Positions 41,867-51,224 of a DNA stretch of 64,000 nt are shown in pieces. Location: the NCBI GenBank assembly GCA_026129745.1, contig JAHCHL010000015.1, positions 1-64,000 of the forward strand, in the 5' to 3' direction. Within the stretch, counting starts at the first letter, position 1. Each line of letters begins with the position of its first letter. The position numbers and the translations under genes are program-made. The notes under the pieces are model-generated. The model did not search any database. It was not told the origin of the DNA and saw only the letters and a program-made list of their open reading frames with translations. Source of the stretch: Fimbriimonadales bacterium. Lineage in GTDB: Bacteria > Armatimonadota > Fimbriimonadia > Fimbriimonadales > ATM1.

Positions 41867-43819
41867 CTATTTTGAGAGAAAGATACCGATCTGGCTGTCG
41901 GCGACACGTTCTTCTCTACGCCCCCATTGTACGTTTCGCTTCGAATTGCCGACCCACTCCAGGCCTTCTGGGAACTGGTCGTTGCCGCCTCCATCGATGA
42001 ACAGCCCCAATGCAAACGCCATCGCTCGGATACCTCCATCGGTTGGATTTACTCGGCCAAGTGTCGTTCCGTTTGCTTCATAGCGGTCATCGCCTGCGTA
42101 GTCGATGAAGATACCGATGCCATTTGCATTGCCTGCACCGAGCGAAAGGTTTGGCGCCTTGTAGTTGTCATCGCCGTTTCTGTCAATGAGATATCCGATG
42201 CCAAAGTCGTGCCCTGCGCCCTGCGCCATGTTCATTGTGGCCGTGTACCTGTCGTTGCCGGCAGCGTCTTCCAGGTATCCAATCGCAAAGTGCGCGCTTG
42301 CGCCTTGCACATACCAAACGCCGTGATACTCGTCGTTTCCGCTGATGTCAAAGATGGCTCCAATGCCTTGCCAGTATCCGACGCCTTGGCCAAACACGCC
42401 GCATCGGTATGTGTCGTTTCCACCGCCATCAAATAAAATTCCAATCCCCCCTCCCAAACTGTGTCCATCCGTATAATCTGCGCGCACACCGTACCCTGCG
42501 CCTTGCGCCATCGAAACGTTGTGTTCCGCAGATTGCGGAGATGGAAACTCGATGATCTCGTCATTCGCAATGTAGGTGTCATTGCCTTTCGAATCTGCAA
42601 GAATCCCGATGCCGCGCACCAATCCGCACCCTTGCACTTGGTTGAACCCTGAGTAGTAATCGTCTCCTGCCAAGTCGATGAGGAAGCCTGCGCCGCAATA
42701 AGCGAATCCTTGCGAATCGACATACGATTCGTATCCATCATCTCCTGCTTCGTCAAGCAGGACAGCGACTCCGAATCGCGCGCTTCCTTGCGATCTCTCC
42801 ATAGAACGATACAGGTCGTCTCCTTGCAAGTCGATGAGAACAGCAACGCCGAAGTGTGCCGACGCTGGACCCAGAGTATTGCGTTGTGAGCGTGACTGCC
42901 TTTTGTCGATCGGCCCATCCAAGTCTGCTTGTTCAGAGATGTAAGTGTCTGTGCCCTGAGTGTCGATAATCGCGGAGAACCAACATGACGGTCTTCCGCG
43001 CGCGCCTCCGAGATAGATGTCGTCGCCGGATGTGTCGATGATTAGGAGGTGGTCCCCGCTTCCGTAAATGTCGCTCCTTCCACCCGAAAGAGTAACCCGC
43101 CCCCAAGAGGTGTCGACCTCGAACTTGTAGTTCTCTTGAAACCGCACATCTTTGACCCATTCGGACGCTGTTTTGCATGCCGCCAACAAGTCGGCGGCCG
43201 CCGTATACAGAAACCGAAGATCGGTGCCGCGCAGCAGTCGCAGCCTCTCAATGGTTCCGAACGGTCCGGCTGGCGAAGCCAAGTCAGATTGCATCGCCTG
43301 CTGGAGGTCGCCGACGCCAGCAAAAGCTGCGTCGTAATAGGGCTTTGAATCGATGGCTGCGAGCAAGATCAGCGCGGCGGCCTCACGAACCGCTTCCGGT
43401 ACATCGCTCGTCGATGGAACGGCTGTCACCCCGATGCGACGGAGCGCGCTTTCAAGTGCGTCTGGCCGTTTGGCTTCAGCTTCCCATCTTGCGGTCATGC
43501 TTCCGAGCAAGTCCCTGCGAGTCGCGTCGCCAGTCCATGGCCGAGTGGACATGAGCAGTGCGGCCGGGTCGATGTGGGTCAAAGCGATTGAGTTTTTGAT
43601 TGTTTCGAAGAGACGCAGTCCTCTCCATGGATCCGATTCGATTGTGCGAAAGGACGGCAAGGTGAATTCGTCGAAGCTATAGAGCCGAATGATGCCTTCG
43701 TCGAAGCCTGCTGTCTCTTTCGTTAAGCCCGCTAAGCTGAGTGCTTCGTCGATAACGTCTCCGAAGCACATCCCTGGAATCAGGCAAACAACGGCCATTA
43801 CCGCGCTCTTGGTCTTCAT
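41867..43819 (-). CDS. Secreted protein with twelve hhhDxxGxDxY repeats, 650 aa
   Basis: Signal peptide starting at ATG 43819 (MKTKSAVMAVVCLIPGMC), an N-terminal helical domain of about 220 residues, then twelve repeats of the form [IVL][IL].D..G[ND]D.[YF], for example LLDEAGDDGY, LFDGGGNDTY and IFDISGNDEY, separated by QG.G...GIG.L. units. The regular Asp and Gly spacing resembles calcium-binding RTX or beta-solenoid proteins. The mature protein is acidic. A start further upstream cannot be excluded, but 43819 gives a proper signal peptide. The start overlaps that of the divergent hydrolase gene. Confidence 0.7.
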   Translation of the reverse strand: MKTKSAVMAVVCLIPGMCFGDVIDEALSLAGLTKETAGFDEGIIRLYSFDEFTLPSFRTIESDPWRGLRLFETIKNSIALTHIDPAALLMSTRPWTGDATRRDLLGSMTARWEAEAKRPDALESALRRIGVTAVPSTSDVPEAVREAAALILLAAIDSKPYYDAAFAGVGDLQQAMQSDLASPAGPFGTIERLRLLRGTDLRFLYTAAADLLAACKTASEWVKDVRFQENYKFEVDTSWGRVTLSGGRSDIYGSGDHLLIIDTSGDDIYLGGARGRPSCWFSAIIDTQGTDTYISEQADLDGPIDKRQSRSQRNTLGPASAHFGVAVLIDLQGDDLYRSMERSQGSARFGVAVLLDEAGDDGYESYVDSQGFAYCGAGFLIDLAGDDYYSGFNQVQGCGLVRGIGILADSKGNDTYIANDEIIEFPSPQSAEHNVSMAQGAGYGVRADYTDGHSLGGGIGILFDGGGNDTYRCGVFGQGVGYWQGIGAIFDISGNDEYHGVWYVQGASAHFAIGYLEDAAGNDRYTATMNMAQGAGHDFGIGYLIDRNGDDNYKAPNLSLGAGNANGIGIFIDYAGDDRYEANGTTLGRVNPTDGGIRAMAFALGLFIDGGGNDQFPEGLEWVGNSKRNVQWGRREERVADSQIGIFLSK

Positions 43820-44984
43820 GCTGGCATTTTGCCCCACATTTGGCCAGCTTCCCCTCGTCACCGAGCGACCGGAGCTCACGACAGATTATCGAGAGATCCC
43901 AAGGCCAAGTGATCCTGAGCAAACGATCACGATTCTCCGCTATCCGAGCCCAATTGTTACCGACAAGACAGAAAACAATACGGTCGACGTCGAGGTCCAC
44001 TTGCCACGAACGGCGAGAACGCCAATGCCGATGGTCATCCTTTTGCACTACTGGGGCGCGACCGACTTAGGAGTCGAAAGGCGGTTTGCCCGCAACCTCA
44101 ACGACAGAGGGTTTGCTGCGGCGATTCTCACGCTGCCATACCATTTGCAGCGGACGCCGGCAGGAATCAAGAGTGGGGACTACGCGATCAGGCCGGACGT
44201 AGAGTTCCTCCGAGAAACGATGACGCAATCGGTTTTCGACATCAAGCGACTGGTCGACTGGATCGAAGCGAGGCCGCAACAGTTCGACATCAATCGAATC
44301 GCCGTGGCAGGGATCAGTCTCGGCGCGGTGATCGGCGCGCTTGTTCTCGGAGTCGAGCCTCGTGTGACTGCGGGGGCATTCTTGCTTGGGGGCGTTGACT
44401 TGGCTGGACTCCTATGGAACAGCAGCATTACAATCAGCACTCGCAATGGCCTCCGCAGCCAGGGTTACAACGAAGAGCGGCTGAGGGAAGCGCTCGAATC
44501 GGTTGAGCCGTCTCGCTATCCGAGGCAATCCCTTGGTGAAAATGTGATCGTGATCGGAGCGCGATTCGACGACATTGTCCCGCGCGAGAATACGGAGCAA
44601 CTAATCGATATGTTCGACGCGAAACAAGTCGTATGGCTGAATACCGGCCACTATGGCGGCGCGCTCGCCGAGCAACGGCTCTATCGCACGGTTGCAGACT
44701 TCTTCGAGTCTCGCTTTTTGGGGGCCGAGTTTGCTCAATCTCGTACTGTCGGACTGCCGACGCTTCGCATCGGTGTCCACTACAATACGGATTACAAGTT
44801 GACCGTCGCCGCAGGACTCGACATCTGGCGCGCTCCGAAGGGACAGGGATTTGTCAGTGCCATGATCACGCCTGAAGGCCCGATGGCCTTTGCGGGCGCG
44901 AACCTCACAAAGGGACTCACGGCAGGTGTCGTGGTAACTCCTCGGCAAATAACTTGGGGGGTCTTTTGGGGCGTCGTCTTGTGA
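43818..44984 (+). CDS. Alpha/beta hydrolase, probably exported, 388 aa
   Basis: The nucleophile region is GISLGAVIGALV, with the family's G-x-S-x-G, and an oxyanion-type VILLHYWG; the acid and His may be in VIGARFDDIVP and LNTGHYGG. ATG 43818 gives a weak signal (MLAFCPTFGQLP). A better h-region includes the codons before it (TTAITALLVFMLAFCPTFG), so the real start may lie up to 43 codons upstream, at ATG 43689. The C-terminal domain is beta-rich. The 43818 start codon overlaps the minus-strand start of the 650-residue repeat protein. Confidence 0.7.
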   Translation: MLAFCPTFGQLPLVTERPELTTDYREIPRPSDPEQTITILRYPSPIVTDKTENNTVDVEVHLPRTARTPMPMVILLHYWGATDLGVERRFARNLNDRGFAAAILTLPYHLQRTPAGIKSGDYAIRPDVEFLRETMTQSVFDIKRLVDWIEARPQQFDINRIAVAGISLGAVIGALVLGVEPRVTAGAFLLGGVDLAGLLWNSSITISTRNGLRSQGYNEERLREALESVEPSRYPRQSLGENVIVIGARFDDIVPRENTEQLIDMFDAKQVVWLNTGHYGGALAEQRLYRTVADFFESRFLGAEFAQSRTVGLPTLRIGVHYNTDYKLTVAAGLDIWRAPKGQGFVSAMITPEGPMAFAGANLTKGLTAGVVVTPRQITWGVFWGVVL

Positions 44985-45721
44985 CGGACGCGGAGCTCGT
45001 TCGAAACAATGCGGCTGAGGCATTCATTACGCTCGCTTCGAAAGCTCCCCATGCCAAGGTCGAGAGGACCGACAGATATTGGTGTTGCACAAGTCCATTC
45101 GACCATCCACTCGCGAACTTTGCCGTTCGTTTGGATCTTGACCCGGACTCCATCGACAAGTTATCGAACTTAGCAAAGGATCGTTCCAGTTTTCGAGTTC
45201 ACGTGATGTCGTCCGATCGACCCCAAACTGCCCTCGGCGCGTTCGAAGCGAACGGTCTAAAGGAAATGTACCGACTGACACTGATGGCGGGCGCCCCAGA
45301 CGGGGAACTTGACACAGGTGTTCGCCAAGCGACAGCGTCAGAGACTGATGAACTGATTGCATTCGCAGTCGACAATTTCTTCTGGACTTCGCCTCAAAGC
45401 GTAAGGCGAAAGATTTCTCAGATCACAGCGGCAGCCGTCAAGGACCCACGGAATCATTCGCTCATTATCGAAGGGAGCGACGGAATCGAAGCCATCGCGA
45501 CTCTGTTTTTCGATTCGGGTACGGCAGGTCTTTATAACGTCTGTGTTCGGAGGTCGTTGCGTGGCCAGGGGCTTGGAACCAGAATCGTGGCTCATGCATG
45601 CCGGATTGCAAAGGGTCAGGGCGGCCGGATGGTCCTCCAATGCGACCCCGCGCTAACCTCATGGTACGAATCGCTGGGGTTCTCCGAGGTGGGAGAAAGT
45701 GTAACCTTGGCAGCCCGTTAA
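44981..45721 (+). CDS. GNAT-family N-acetyltransferase, 246 aa
   Basis: The acetyl-CoA binding motif A is VRRSLRGQGLGTRIVAHACRI with the R/Q-x-x-G-x-G/A core. The C-terminal YESLGFSEVG end fits the fold. The N-terminal half is another GNAT-like or lid region, making this longer than single-domain enzymes. GTG at 44981 overlaps the hydrolase stop (GTGA), the typical coupled start; frames to the left read through. The substrate (amine or protein) is unknown. Confidence 0.8.
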   Translation: MTDAELVRNNAAEAFITLASKAPHAKVERTDRYWCCTSPFDHPLANFAVRLDLDPDSIDKLSNLAKDRSSFRVHVMSSDRPQTALGAFEANGLKEMYRLTLMAGAPDGELDTGVRQATASETDELIAFAVDNFFWTSPQSVRRKISQITAAAVKDPRNHSLIIEGSDGIEAIATLFFDSGTAGLYNVCVRRSLRGQGLGTRIVAHACRIAKGQGGRMVLQCDPALTSWYESLGFSEVGESVTLAAR

Positions 45722-45814
45722 CAGCACTAAGACTCAGTTTCCCTGTATAGTATAGGGTAAGCCAAGGGCAGGCCAATGCCCTCTTCGTTGCCGAGAATAG
45801 TCCACCATCCAGGC

Positions 45815-45841
45815 TTGATTCGGCATGAGACTTGCTATAAT
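45815..45841 (+). promoter_or_regulatory. Candidate promoter for the H-X9-DG prepilin-like gene
   Basis: TTGATT at 45815-45820 and TATAAT at 45836-45841 are separated by 15 nt, slightly short. The -10 box ends 15 bases before the GTG at 45857, so the leader would be short (about nine nt), with CAGGCGG before the start codon. Confidence 0.4.
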
Positions 45842-45856
45842 TCGAATAACAGGCGG

Positions 45857-46744
45857 GTGATTAGGAAGAATTCGACCGCATTTACGTTGACGGAACTGAT
45901 GGTAACCACCTCAGTTCTGGCGGTCCTGGCTGCCATTCTTTTCCCAGTTTTTAGGTCAGCCATAGAGGCTGCCAAAAGGAGCCACTGCGCCAACAACTAT
46001 CGCCAGATTGGCGCGGCCCTCGCGCTCTACCAGGCCGATTACGATGACAGTGTTCCCCCTGTCAACTACAAAGACGTCGACATGTTGAACCCAGGCCAAG
46101 ACCAGACTTGGGTTCAGACATTGCTTCCCTATACAAGAAGCTTCCAAGTATTCATGTGCCCAGCGGATACCGGGCGTGGCGGAGGCTTCTCCTTCGCCGA
46201 AGACGGTGGCAGCGGAGAACCCTCCGATCCCTGGAGCGATTACTATCTAAGGTCTCTCAGATCGAACCTCGGCTACAACTACATGTACTTCAGCCCACTG
46301 GTCTTGCTGAACTCCGGGGAATGGGAGGCATTTCCAATCAAGGGCTCGCGGGTTGTCAATCCTGCCGGTACTCTTGTTTTCATCGATTCGGTGTGGGATC
46401 GGTCAGGAAGCGGCGTCCCGTTCGGTGGCGGAAGTTGGGTCGTCGTACCGCCGTGCCGATACAAAGAGCAACAGGGCCAATGGGTCGACACTTTCGAATT
46501 TGTTTACGGAACCCAGTCTTTCTTCGGCTTCGAACCAGGTGGCTGGTTGCCTGAAAGCTCAATGTCATGGCTTGTCTATGGCGGGGCTTGGCCGTGGCAT
46601 CGAGGTCGCTTTAACGTCATGTTCTTCGATGGTCACGTAAAGAGCGTGCCGCTTGGCACGCTCACGAAAGGCTGCGACGTCGAGCCGGAATGGAACGGGC
46701 CGATCAAGAACGGCGAAGAATACATTTGGGATTTGAACGAGTAG
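45857..46744 (+). CDS. Prepilin-like protein with C-terminal H-X9-DG motif, 295 aa
   Basis: The N-terminus has a prepilin signal, FTLTELMVTTSVLAVLAAILF, with Phe at +1, Thr-Leu-Thr-Glu and a long hydrophobic helix. The C-terminus has the pattern HRGRFNVMFFDG (His, nine residues, Asp-Gly), which is the H-X9-DG processing-associated domain common in Planctomycetes and Armatimonadota. GTG at 45857 starts it; the frame is open upstream. It carries many Trp, Gly and Cys residues. The small TM protein at 46750 follows five bases after its stop. Confidence 0.85.
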   Translation: MIRKNSTAFTLTELMVTTSVLAVLAAILFPVFRSAIEAAKRSHCANNYRQIGAALALYQADYDDSVPPVNYKDVDMLNPGQDQTWVQTLLPYTRSFQVFMCPADTGRGGGFSFAEDGGSGEPSDPWSDYYLRSLRSNLGYNYMYFSPLVLLNSGEWEAFPIKGSRVVNPAGTLVFIDSVWDRSGSGVPFGGGSWVVVPPCRYKEQQGQWVDTFEFVYGTQSFFGFEPGGWLPESSMSWLVYGGAWPWHRGRFNVMFFDGHVKSVPLGTLTKGCDVEPEWNGPIKNGEEYIWDLNE

Positions 46745-46749
46745 GAACC

Positions 46750-46971
46750 ATGAGAAGTCCGAGGTTCTGGTTGATTTTCACGGGCGTCATCCTTGGCGCT
46801 GCCGGTATTGCTTATGGAATTGCCTATTGGGCGACAAACACCATGCCGCCTATGGCCGCTCAAGGCAGTGAGGAAGCTGTCGGGGGCAGCAGCCATCAGT
46901 CCAAGATTCCCGCTGGTCCAAAATCAAATGACTTCGGACTTGGCAAGAACAAAGAATTGGATCGAAATTAG
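46750..46971 (+). CDS. Small single-TM protein following the H-X9-DG pseudopilin, 73 aa
   Basis: ATG at 46750 preceded by GTAGGAACC; one hydrophobic segment (residues about 8-27, WLIFTGVILGAAGIAYG) and a Gly-, Asn- and Lys-rich polar tail. Similar small proteins often follow H-X9-DG genes in related genomes; I infer a partner, but no family is recognised. The stop overlaps the convergent phosphomannomutase gene by four bases. Confidence 0.55.
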   Translation: MRSPRFWLIFTGVILGAAGIAYGIAYWATNTMPPMAAQGSEEAVGGSSHQSKIPAGPKSNDFGLGKNKELDRN

Positions 46972-48320
46972 ACGATTTCGCCGCCGACTGTTGCCACGAT
47001 CTCTTGCACCTTTTCTTCGACAAGCGCTTTATCGCCTCTGCTTTCGACATTCAACCTGACGACCGGTTCAGTGTTGCTGGCTCGTAAGTTGAAGCGCCAG
47101 TTGGGATACGAAACTGAAACGCCATCAAGCCGGTCGATCTCACCGTCCGAGAAGCGAATTAAGACTTCTGAAAGTGCAGCAGTTGCATCTGGCACGTGAA
47201 GATTAACTTCGCCGCTGCACGGAAATCGTGCTTGCATTTCCGAAACCAGATCTCCAAGGGTTCGGCCTGTGGCTGAAACGAGCCTCGCGATCTGCAGGAA
47301 CGGAATCATTCCGCTGTCACAGAACCAGTGGTCTCGGAAATAGTGATGCGCGCTCATTTCACCGCCATATTCTGCGTTTTCTTGCCGCATACGCTCCTTG
47401 ATGAACGCGTGCCCAGCTTTCGACATGACGCCACGTCCGCCATGCTTTTGAATGACCTCTTCGGTGTTCCAAGTCAGGCGTGAATCGTAAATGATCGTCG
47501 AGCCAGGTTTCTTCTGCAACACATCTTGCGCAAGAAGGCCGACGATGTAGTAACCCTCGATAAAGTGTCCATTTTCATCAAAGAAAAAGCAGCGGTCGTA
47601 ATCGCCGTCCCATGCGACTCCAAAATCGTATTTAGTAGCGCGCATTCTGGCAATCGTTTCGCTTCGACTCTCTTCCAATATCGGATTTGGCACTCCGTTC
47701 GGAAACGTTCCATCTGGCTGAAAGTGCATCGGTTCGATCTGAATAGGAATGTGTGGCTGAAGCGACTCGATCGCTAATCCTGCGCAGCCGTTTCCTGCAT
47801 TGGCAATGACCTTAAGTGGCTTAAGCTCTTTTGGAGAAACAACCCTAAGCAAGTGCATTGTAAAGTCCGCGTAGACGTCCTTTTTGCTGACTTTTCCTAA
47901 ACCTGCGCGTGTGAATTGGGCGAGGCGAGCAATGCGCTCGACGTCGAGCAATCCAGAGTCTCCGCTAATTGGCCGACTCTCACTGCGCACCATCTTGAGT
48001 CCATTGTATTGGGGTGGGTTATGACTCGCTGTGATCATCACGCCGATATCGTATCCATAGTGCGCGGTAGCGAAGTAGATCATCTCCGTGCCGCTAAGTC
48101 CGATGTCGATGGTGTCGACACCCGATTGCGTTAGTCCATTCGCGATTGCATCTCTCAGCGATGGACTGCTGAGCCGAGAATCGTGACCAACAACTGCGGT
48201 ATTCCCGCCCGTGTGCTCTGCGAGTGCCCTGCCGATCCGTAACGCGATGTCTTCATTGAGTTCTTCAGGAACAACTCCGCGAACGTCGTACGCCTTGAAG
48301 CATGACAGCTTTTCGCTCAT
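46968..48320 (-). CDS. Phosphomannomutase / phosphoglucomutase, 450 aa
   Basis: Alpha-D-phosphohexomutase superfamily: the N-terminus FKAYDVRGVVPEELNE, metal and phosphoserine loop VGHDSRLSSPS, the substrate loop MITASHNPPQYNGLKM, metal-binding DGDYDRCFFFDE and the final sugar-phosphate loop RASNTEPVVRLN are complete. It interconverts hexose 6- and 1-phosphates for nucleotide sugars and surface polysaccharide. AGAGGAC lies four bases before the ATG at 48320. The end of the window holds a GDP-fucose locus that would use such precursors. Confidence 0.93.
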   Translation of the reverse strand: MSEKLSCFKAYDVRGVVPEELNEDIALRIGRALAEHTGGNTAVVGHDSRLSSPSLRDAIANGLTQSGVDTIDIGLSGTEMIYFATAHYGYDIGVMITASHNPPQYNGLKMVRSESRPISGDSGLLDVERIARLAQFTRAGLGKVSKKDVYADFTMHLLRVVSPKELKPLKVIANAGNGCAGLAIESLQPHIPIQIEPMHFQPDGTFPNGVPNPILEESRSETIARMRATKYDFGVAWDGDYDRCFFFDENGHFIEGYYIVGLLAQDVLQKKPGSTIIYDSRLTWNTEEVIQKHGGRGVMSKAGHAFIKERMRQENAEYGGEMSAHHYFRDHWFCDSGMIPFLQIARLVSATGRTLGDLVSEMQARFPCSGEVNLHVPDATAALSEVLIRFSDGEIDRLDGVSVSYPNWRFNLRASNTEPVVRLNVESRGDKALVEEKVQEIVATVGGEIV

Positions 48321-48359
48321 CGATGTCCTCTATTTGTGAGCGACAAGACCATAGAGCGT

Positions 48360-51155
48360 TTAAGGTTTATTGCGCCTTGTCGGCGAATAACCGGATCCAG
48401 AGTCGCCATCCCCAGGGCCTCTCTGATCGCCCTTGAACACAGTGATGTCTTCTGCATCATCTCCGCCGCCGCGTAGTCTCTCATCGTGCATGATAGTCGC
48501 TTCAGTGCCTTTCCTTCGGGCAACGATTCGCTCCCAAACGACGAGAATGGGTGCCGCGTTGAAGATCGAGGAATATGTTCCCGATATGATTCCAAACAGC
48601 ATGGCTGCGTAGAAGTGGCGAAGGTCCGGCGTTGCACTGCCTATGAACACAAGTAGAGCAAGTGTAGCGATCGTCGTCATGCTCGTGTTGATGGAGCGTG
48701 CGAACGATTGCATGATCGACCGGTTAACGAGGTTATCGAACGTTTCTCCAGCCAATGGTCTTCTTAAGTTCTCACGAATACGGTCAAAGATGACGATCGT
48801 ATCGTGAACAGAAAAACCGATAACCGTCAACAATGCAGTTATGGTAAGTGCACTGATCTCCCAGTTCGCAAAGTATCCCATGATCGCTGCGAGACCCACA
48901 ACGACAAACACATCATGAAGCATCGCAAGGATTGCGCTTATTCCGAATCTGAAACCATAACGAACGCCGCCGATGGTTAAGCCGAACCTGATCGCAAGAT
49001 AAAGCACGATCAGGATCGATGCGGCAATGATGCTGTAGATTGCACCATAAATCGTTTCCGTTCGGACTGCGGGGCTTGTGGATTCGAATCCAAGTTCGCC
49101 GGTTATCCCAATTACTTGATCCGACCCTTCTCTTGTGATAGGCGTGGTGTCTGCACCGAGCGCGGCAAGAACCTGTTTTCTGGCTTCGAACATCTTTTCC
49201 GTTTCGCCAGAATCGATGAGAGCCTTGAATTCAGGGTTGGGGTCTTTTGGAATTGTGACAAATGCGATCGATTGATCAGGGCTGATTCGTGAGTCGGGCG
49301 GCGCTACTTTTACGTTGACGCCACGTATTCCTGCAGCCACCAACTTCTTATCGAGTTCTGATGGAGTCGTTGTCGATCCCTTTGGCAGCAAAACTCGTGA
49401 CTCGACACCGTCCAGAAACTCAACATTGGGTTTGATCCCGCCTAAGCCGAGGAAAATTAAACCGGGAAGAATAATGAGTCCGGAAATCGCGAAGTATCTT
49501 CCCATCTTGCCAACGATGTTCCACGGTGGCTTCTCGCCTGATGCTTGCTCCAGTCGCTCACCAAACCAGTTGCGATTGAGTCCATAGAGCTTTTCGTTCT
49601 TTCCGATCCCAGAGTTGACGAAGAAGAACAGAAGCGATCGAGTTACGGTAATCGCGGTAAAGAGCGAAATCAGAACACCGATGAAGAGTGTTGTCGCAAA
49701 GCCCTTGACGGGTCCGGTCCCGAAGTGATACAGGATCGCGCAAGTTATCATCGTACAGGCATTCGAGTCCACAATCGCTGGAAACGCCCGTTTGAAGCCG
49801 AGGTCTATGGATGACAGCAATGACTTGCCAGAACGCAGTTCCTCTTTGAGTCGCTCAAAGATTAGGATGTTTGCGTCGACGGCCATGCTGACAGACAGGA
49901 TGAAACCACCAATGCCTGCAAGCGAGAATGTGACGCCAAGCTGCACATAGACGGCATAACAGAATAGCGCGTAGGCGACCAATGCGAGCAGGGCGACAAG
50001 ACCGGGAAACACATAGTAAACAAGCAAGAATAAACAAATGAGGACAAAAGCGATTGCGCCGGCGAAGATAATTTGGTCAAGTGCTTCTTCACCCTGAACA
50101 GGGCTGATCCTTGTAACGTTTTCCTCAGACAAATCGACCGAAAGCCGGCCAGCATTAAGCAACGCGACCAGTCGGGTGATCTCCTCCCGGTTGAAGTTGC
50201 CTTGAACGACAGCTTCTCCTGTTGGGAACGTAACGCCGTCCATCAAGAAAGCGATACTGATGCACTCGCCGTCCAGAACCGCAGCAAGGTTTTCCTTGCG
50301 GTTCATGACTTCTCGCGCAAACTTGTTAAGTTCTGTCGCGCCTTCTGCATTGAACTGCAGGTCGAGCCAAAAGATTCCGTCGCCGACCGAGCGTGCCGTT
50401 GCCTTCGTGAGCTTGTCGCCAGTCGTAACGAGCCGCCAACCCGAAAGCATCTGCTCGTACTCCGGAGTTCGTGGAACTAAAACGTCTTGCCTGGCCCCGA
50501 CTTTTCGCGAAAAGACTGCATCCGACCCCGGTTTTGGCTCACCTTTCGCATCTCTTGGCGCAACTACGCTCAACTGGTTCGCCGGAAACTCGGCGATTTG
50601 TTCAGTGCCACCTTCTTGGACCCTTACTTGGACTCGGCTCGAAGATGGCAAGCCGACAACGACGCCTTCCTTTCCTGACTGCGAGTCTCGCACCGTCAGG
50701 CCGAGGCGGATGTTGTAGCCTTTGGAGTGGGTGTATGGCCTCGTGCGCTGCAGCTCGGTCTCGACGTTCCGTGCCCAGTAGTATTCGAGTCGTGCCGTTA
50801 CGCTGATGACATTGCGCGCTTCGGCCTCATCGGTGAAACCGGGCAATTCAACGACGAATCTGTCCGAACCTCTGCGCGTGACGGTCGCTTCGGCAACGCC
50901 CAGTGCTGTTTGCGCCCTCTGCTCAAGGTTCGAAATGACCTGAGCGGCCTCTTCGTCAGTGACAGGGCTGCCGTCTTCCTTTTTGCCCAGAAGGGTGAAT
51001 CGGAATCCGCCCCGAACGTCGAGGCCCATCTTCGGCTCCGACTGGAATACGTCTCCGATGACAGGAATTCGCTCGGCGATGCCGGTCGCGATGAGCGAAG
51101 ACAGGGCCACTAGGCCGATGACGAGTGCTAGAAATCCAATGCCGCGCTGTTGCAA
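48360..51155 (-). CDS. secDF: Protein translocase subunits SecD and SecF fused
   Basis: One polypeptide of 931 residues carries SecD (first about 560 residues: MGLDVRGGFRF, the P1 domain, then the IL.RLVALLNAG-type and VYYVFPGLVALLALV TM regions) and SecF (from about residue 600: GIKPNVEFLDGV, ending with the six-TM SecF core with IGFSVHDTIVIFDRIRENL). Fused SecDF occurs in several phyla, including Bacillus. The start is a TTG at 51155 after GGAAGGAAAG. It uses the proton gradient to complete protein export. Confidence 0.93.
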   Translation of the reverse strand: MQQRGIGFLALVIGLVALSSLIATGIAERIPVIGDVFQSEPKMGLDVRGGFRFTLLGKKEDGSPVTDEEAAQVISNLEQRAQTALGVAEATVTRRGSDRFVVELPGFTDEAEARNVISVTARLEYYWARNVETELQRTRPYTHSKGYNIRLGLTVRDSQSGKEGVVVGLPSSSRVQVRVQEGGTEQIAEFPANQLSVVAPRDAKGEPKPGSDAVFSRKVGARQDVLVPRTPEYEQMLSGWRLVTTGDKLTKATARSVGDGIFWLDLQFNAEGATELNKFAREVMNRKENLAAVLDGECISIAFLMDGVTFPTGEAVVQGNFNREEITRLVALLNAGRLSVDLSEENVTRISPVQGEEALDQIIFAGAIAFVLICLFLLVYYVFPGLVALLALVAYALFCYAVYVQLGVTFSLAGIGGFILSVSMAVDANILIFERLKEELRSGKSLLSSIDLGFKRAFPAIVDSNACTMITCAILYHFGTGPVKGFATTLFIGVLISLFTAITVTRSLLFFFVNSGIGKNEKLYGLNRNWFGERLEQASGEKPPWNIVGKMGRYFAISGLIILPGLIFLGLGGIKPNVEFLDGVESRVLLPKGSTTTPSELDKKLVAAGIRGVNVKVAPPDSRISPDQSIAFVTIPKDPNPEFKALIDSGETEKMFEARKQVLAALGADTTPITREGSDQVIGITGELGFESTSPAVRTETIYGAIYSIIAASILIVLYLAIRFGLTIGGVRYGFRFGISAILAMLHDVFVVVGLAAIMGYFANWEISALTITALLTVIGFSVHDTIVIFDRIRENLRRPLAGETFDNLVNRSIMQSFARSINTSMTTIATLALLVFIGSATPDLRHFYAAMLFGIISGTYSSIFNAAPILVVWERIVARRKGTEATIMHDERLRGGGDDAEDITVFKGDQRGPGDGDSGSGYSPTRRNKP

Positions 51156-51180
51156 AACGAGCTTTCCTTCCTTGGTTTGA

Positions 51181-51206
51181 CCGAGGGATTAATCTCGGCG
51201 ATTATA
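51181..51206 (-). promoter_or_regulatory. Possible -10 box and leader hairpin upstream of secDF
   Basis: On the minus strand TATAAT lies at 51206-51201, with no clear -35 partner. Between it and the start codon CCGAG (51181-51185) and CTCGG (51194-51198) form a short stem with an eight-base loop in the leader. Confidence 0.4.
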
Positions 51207-51224
51207 CACTTGGCACCCTCGAGA

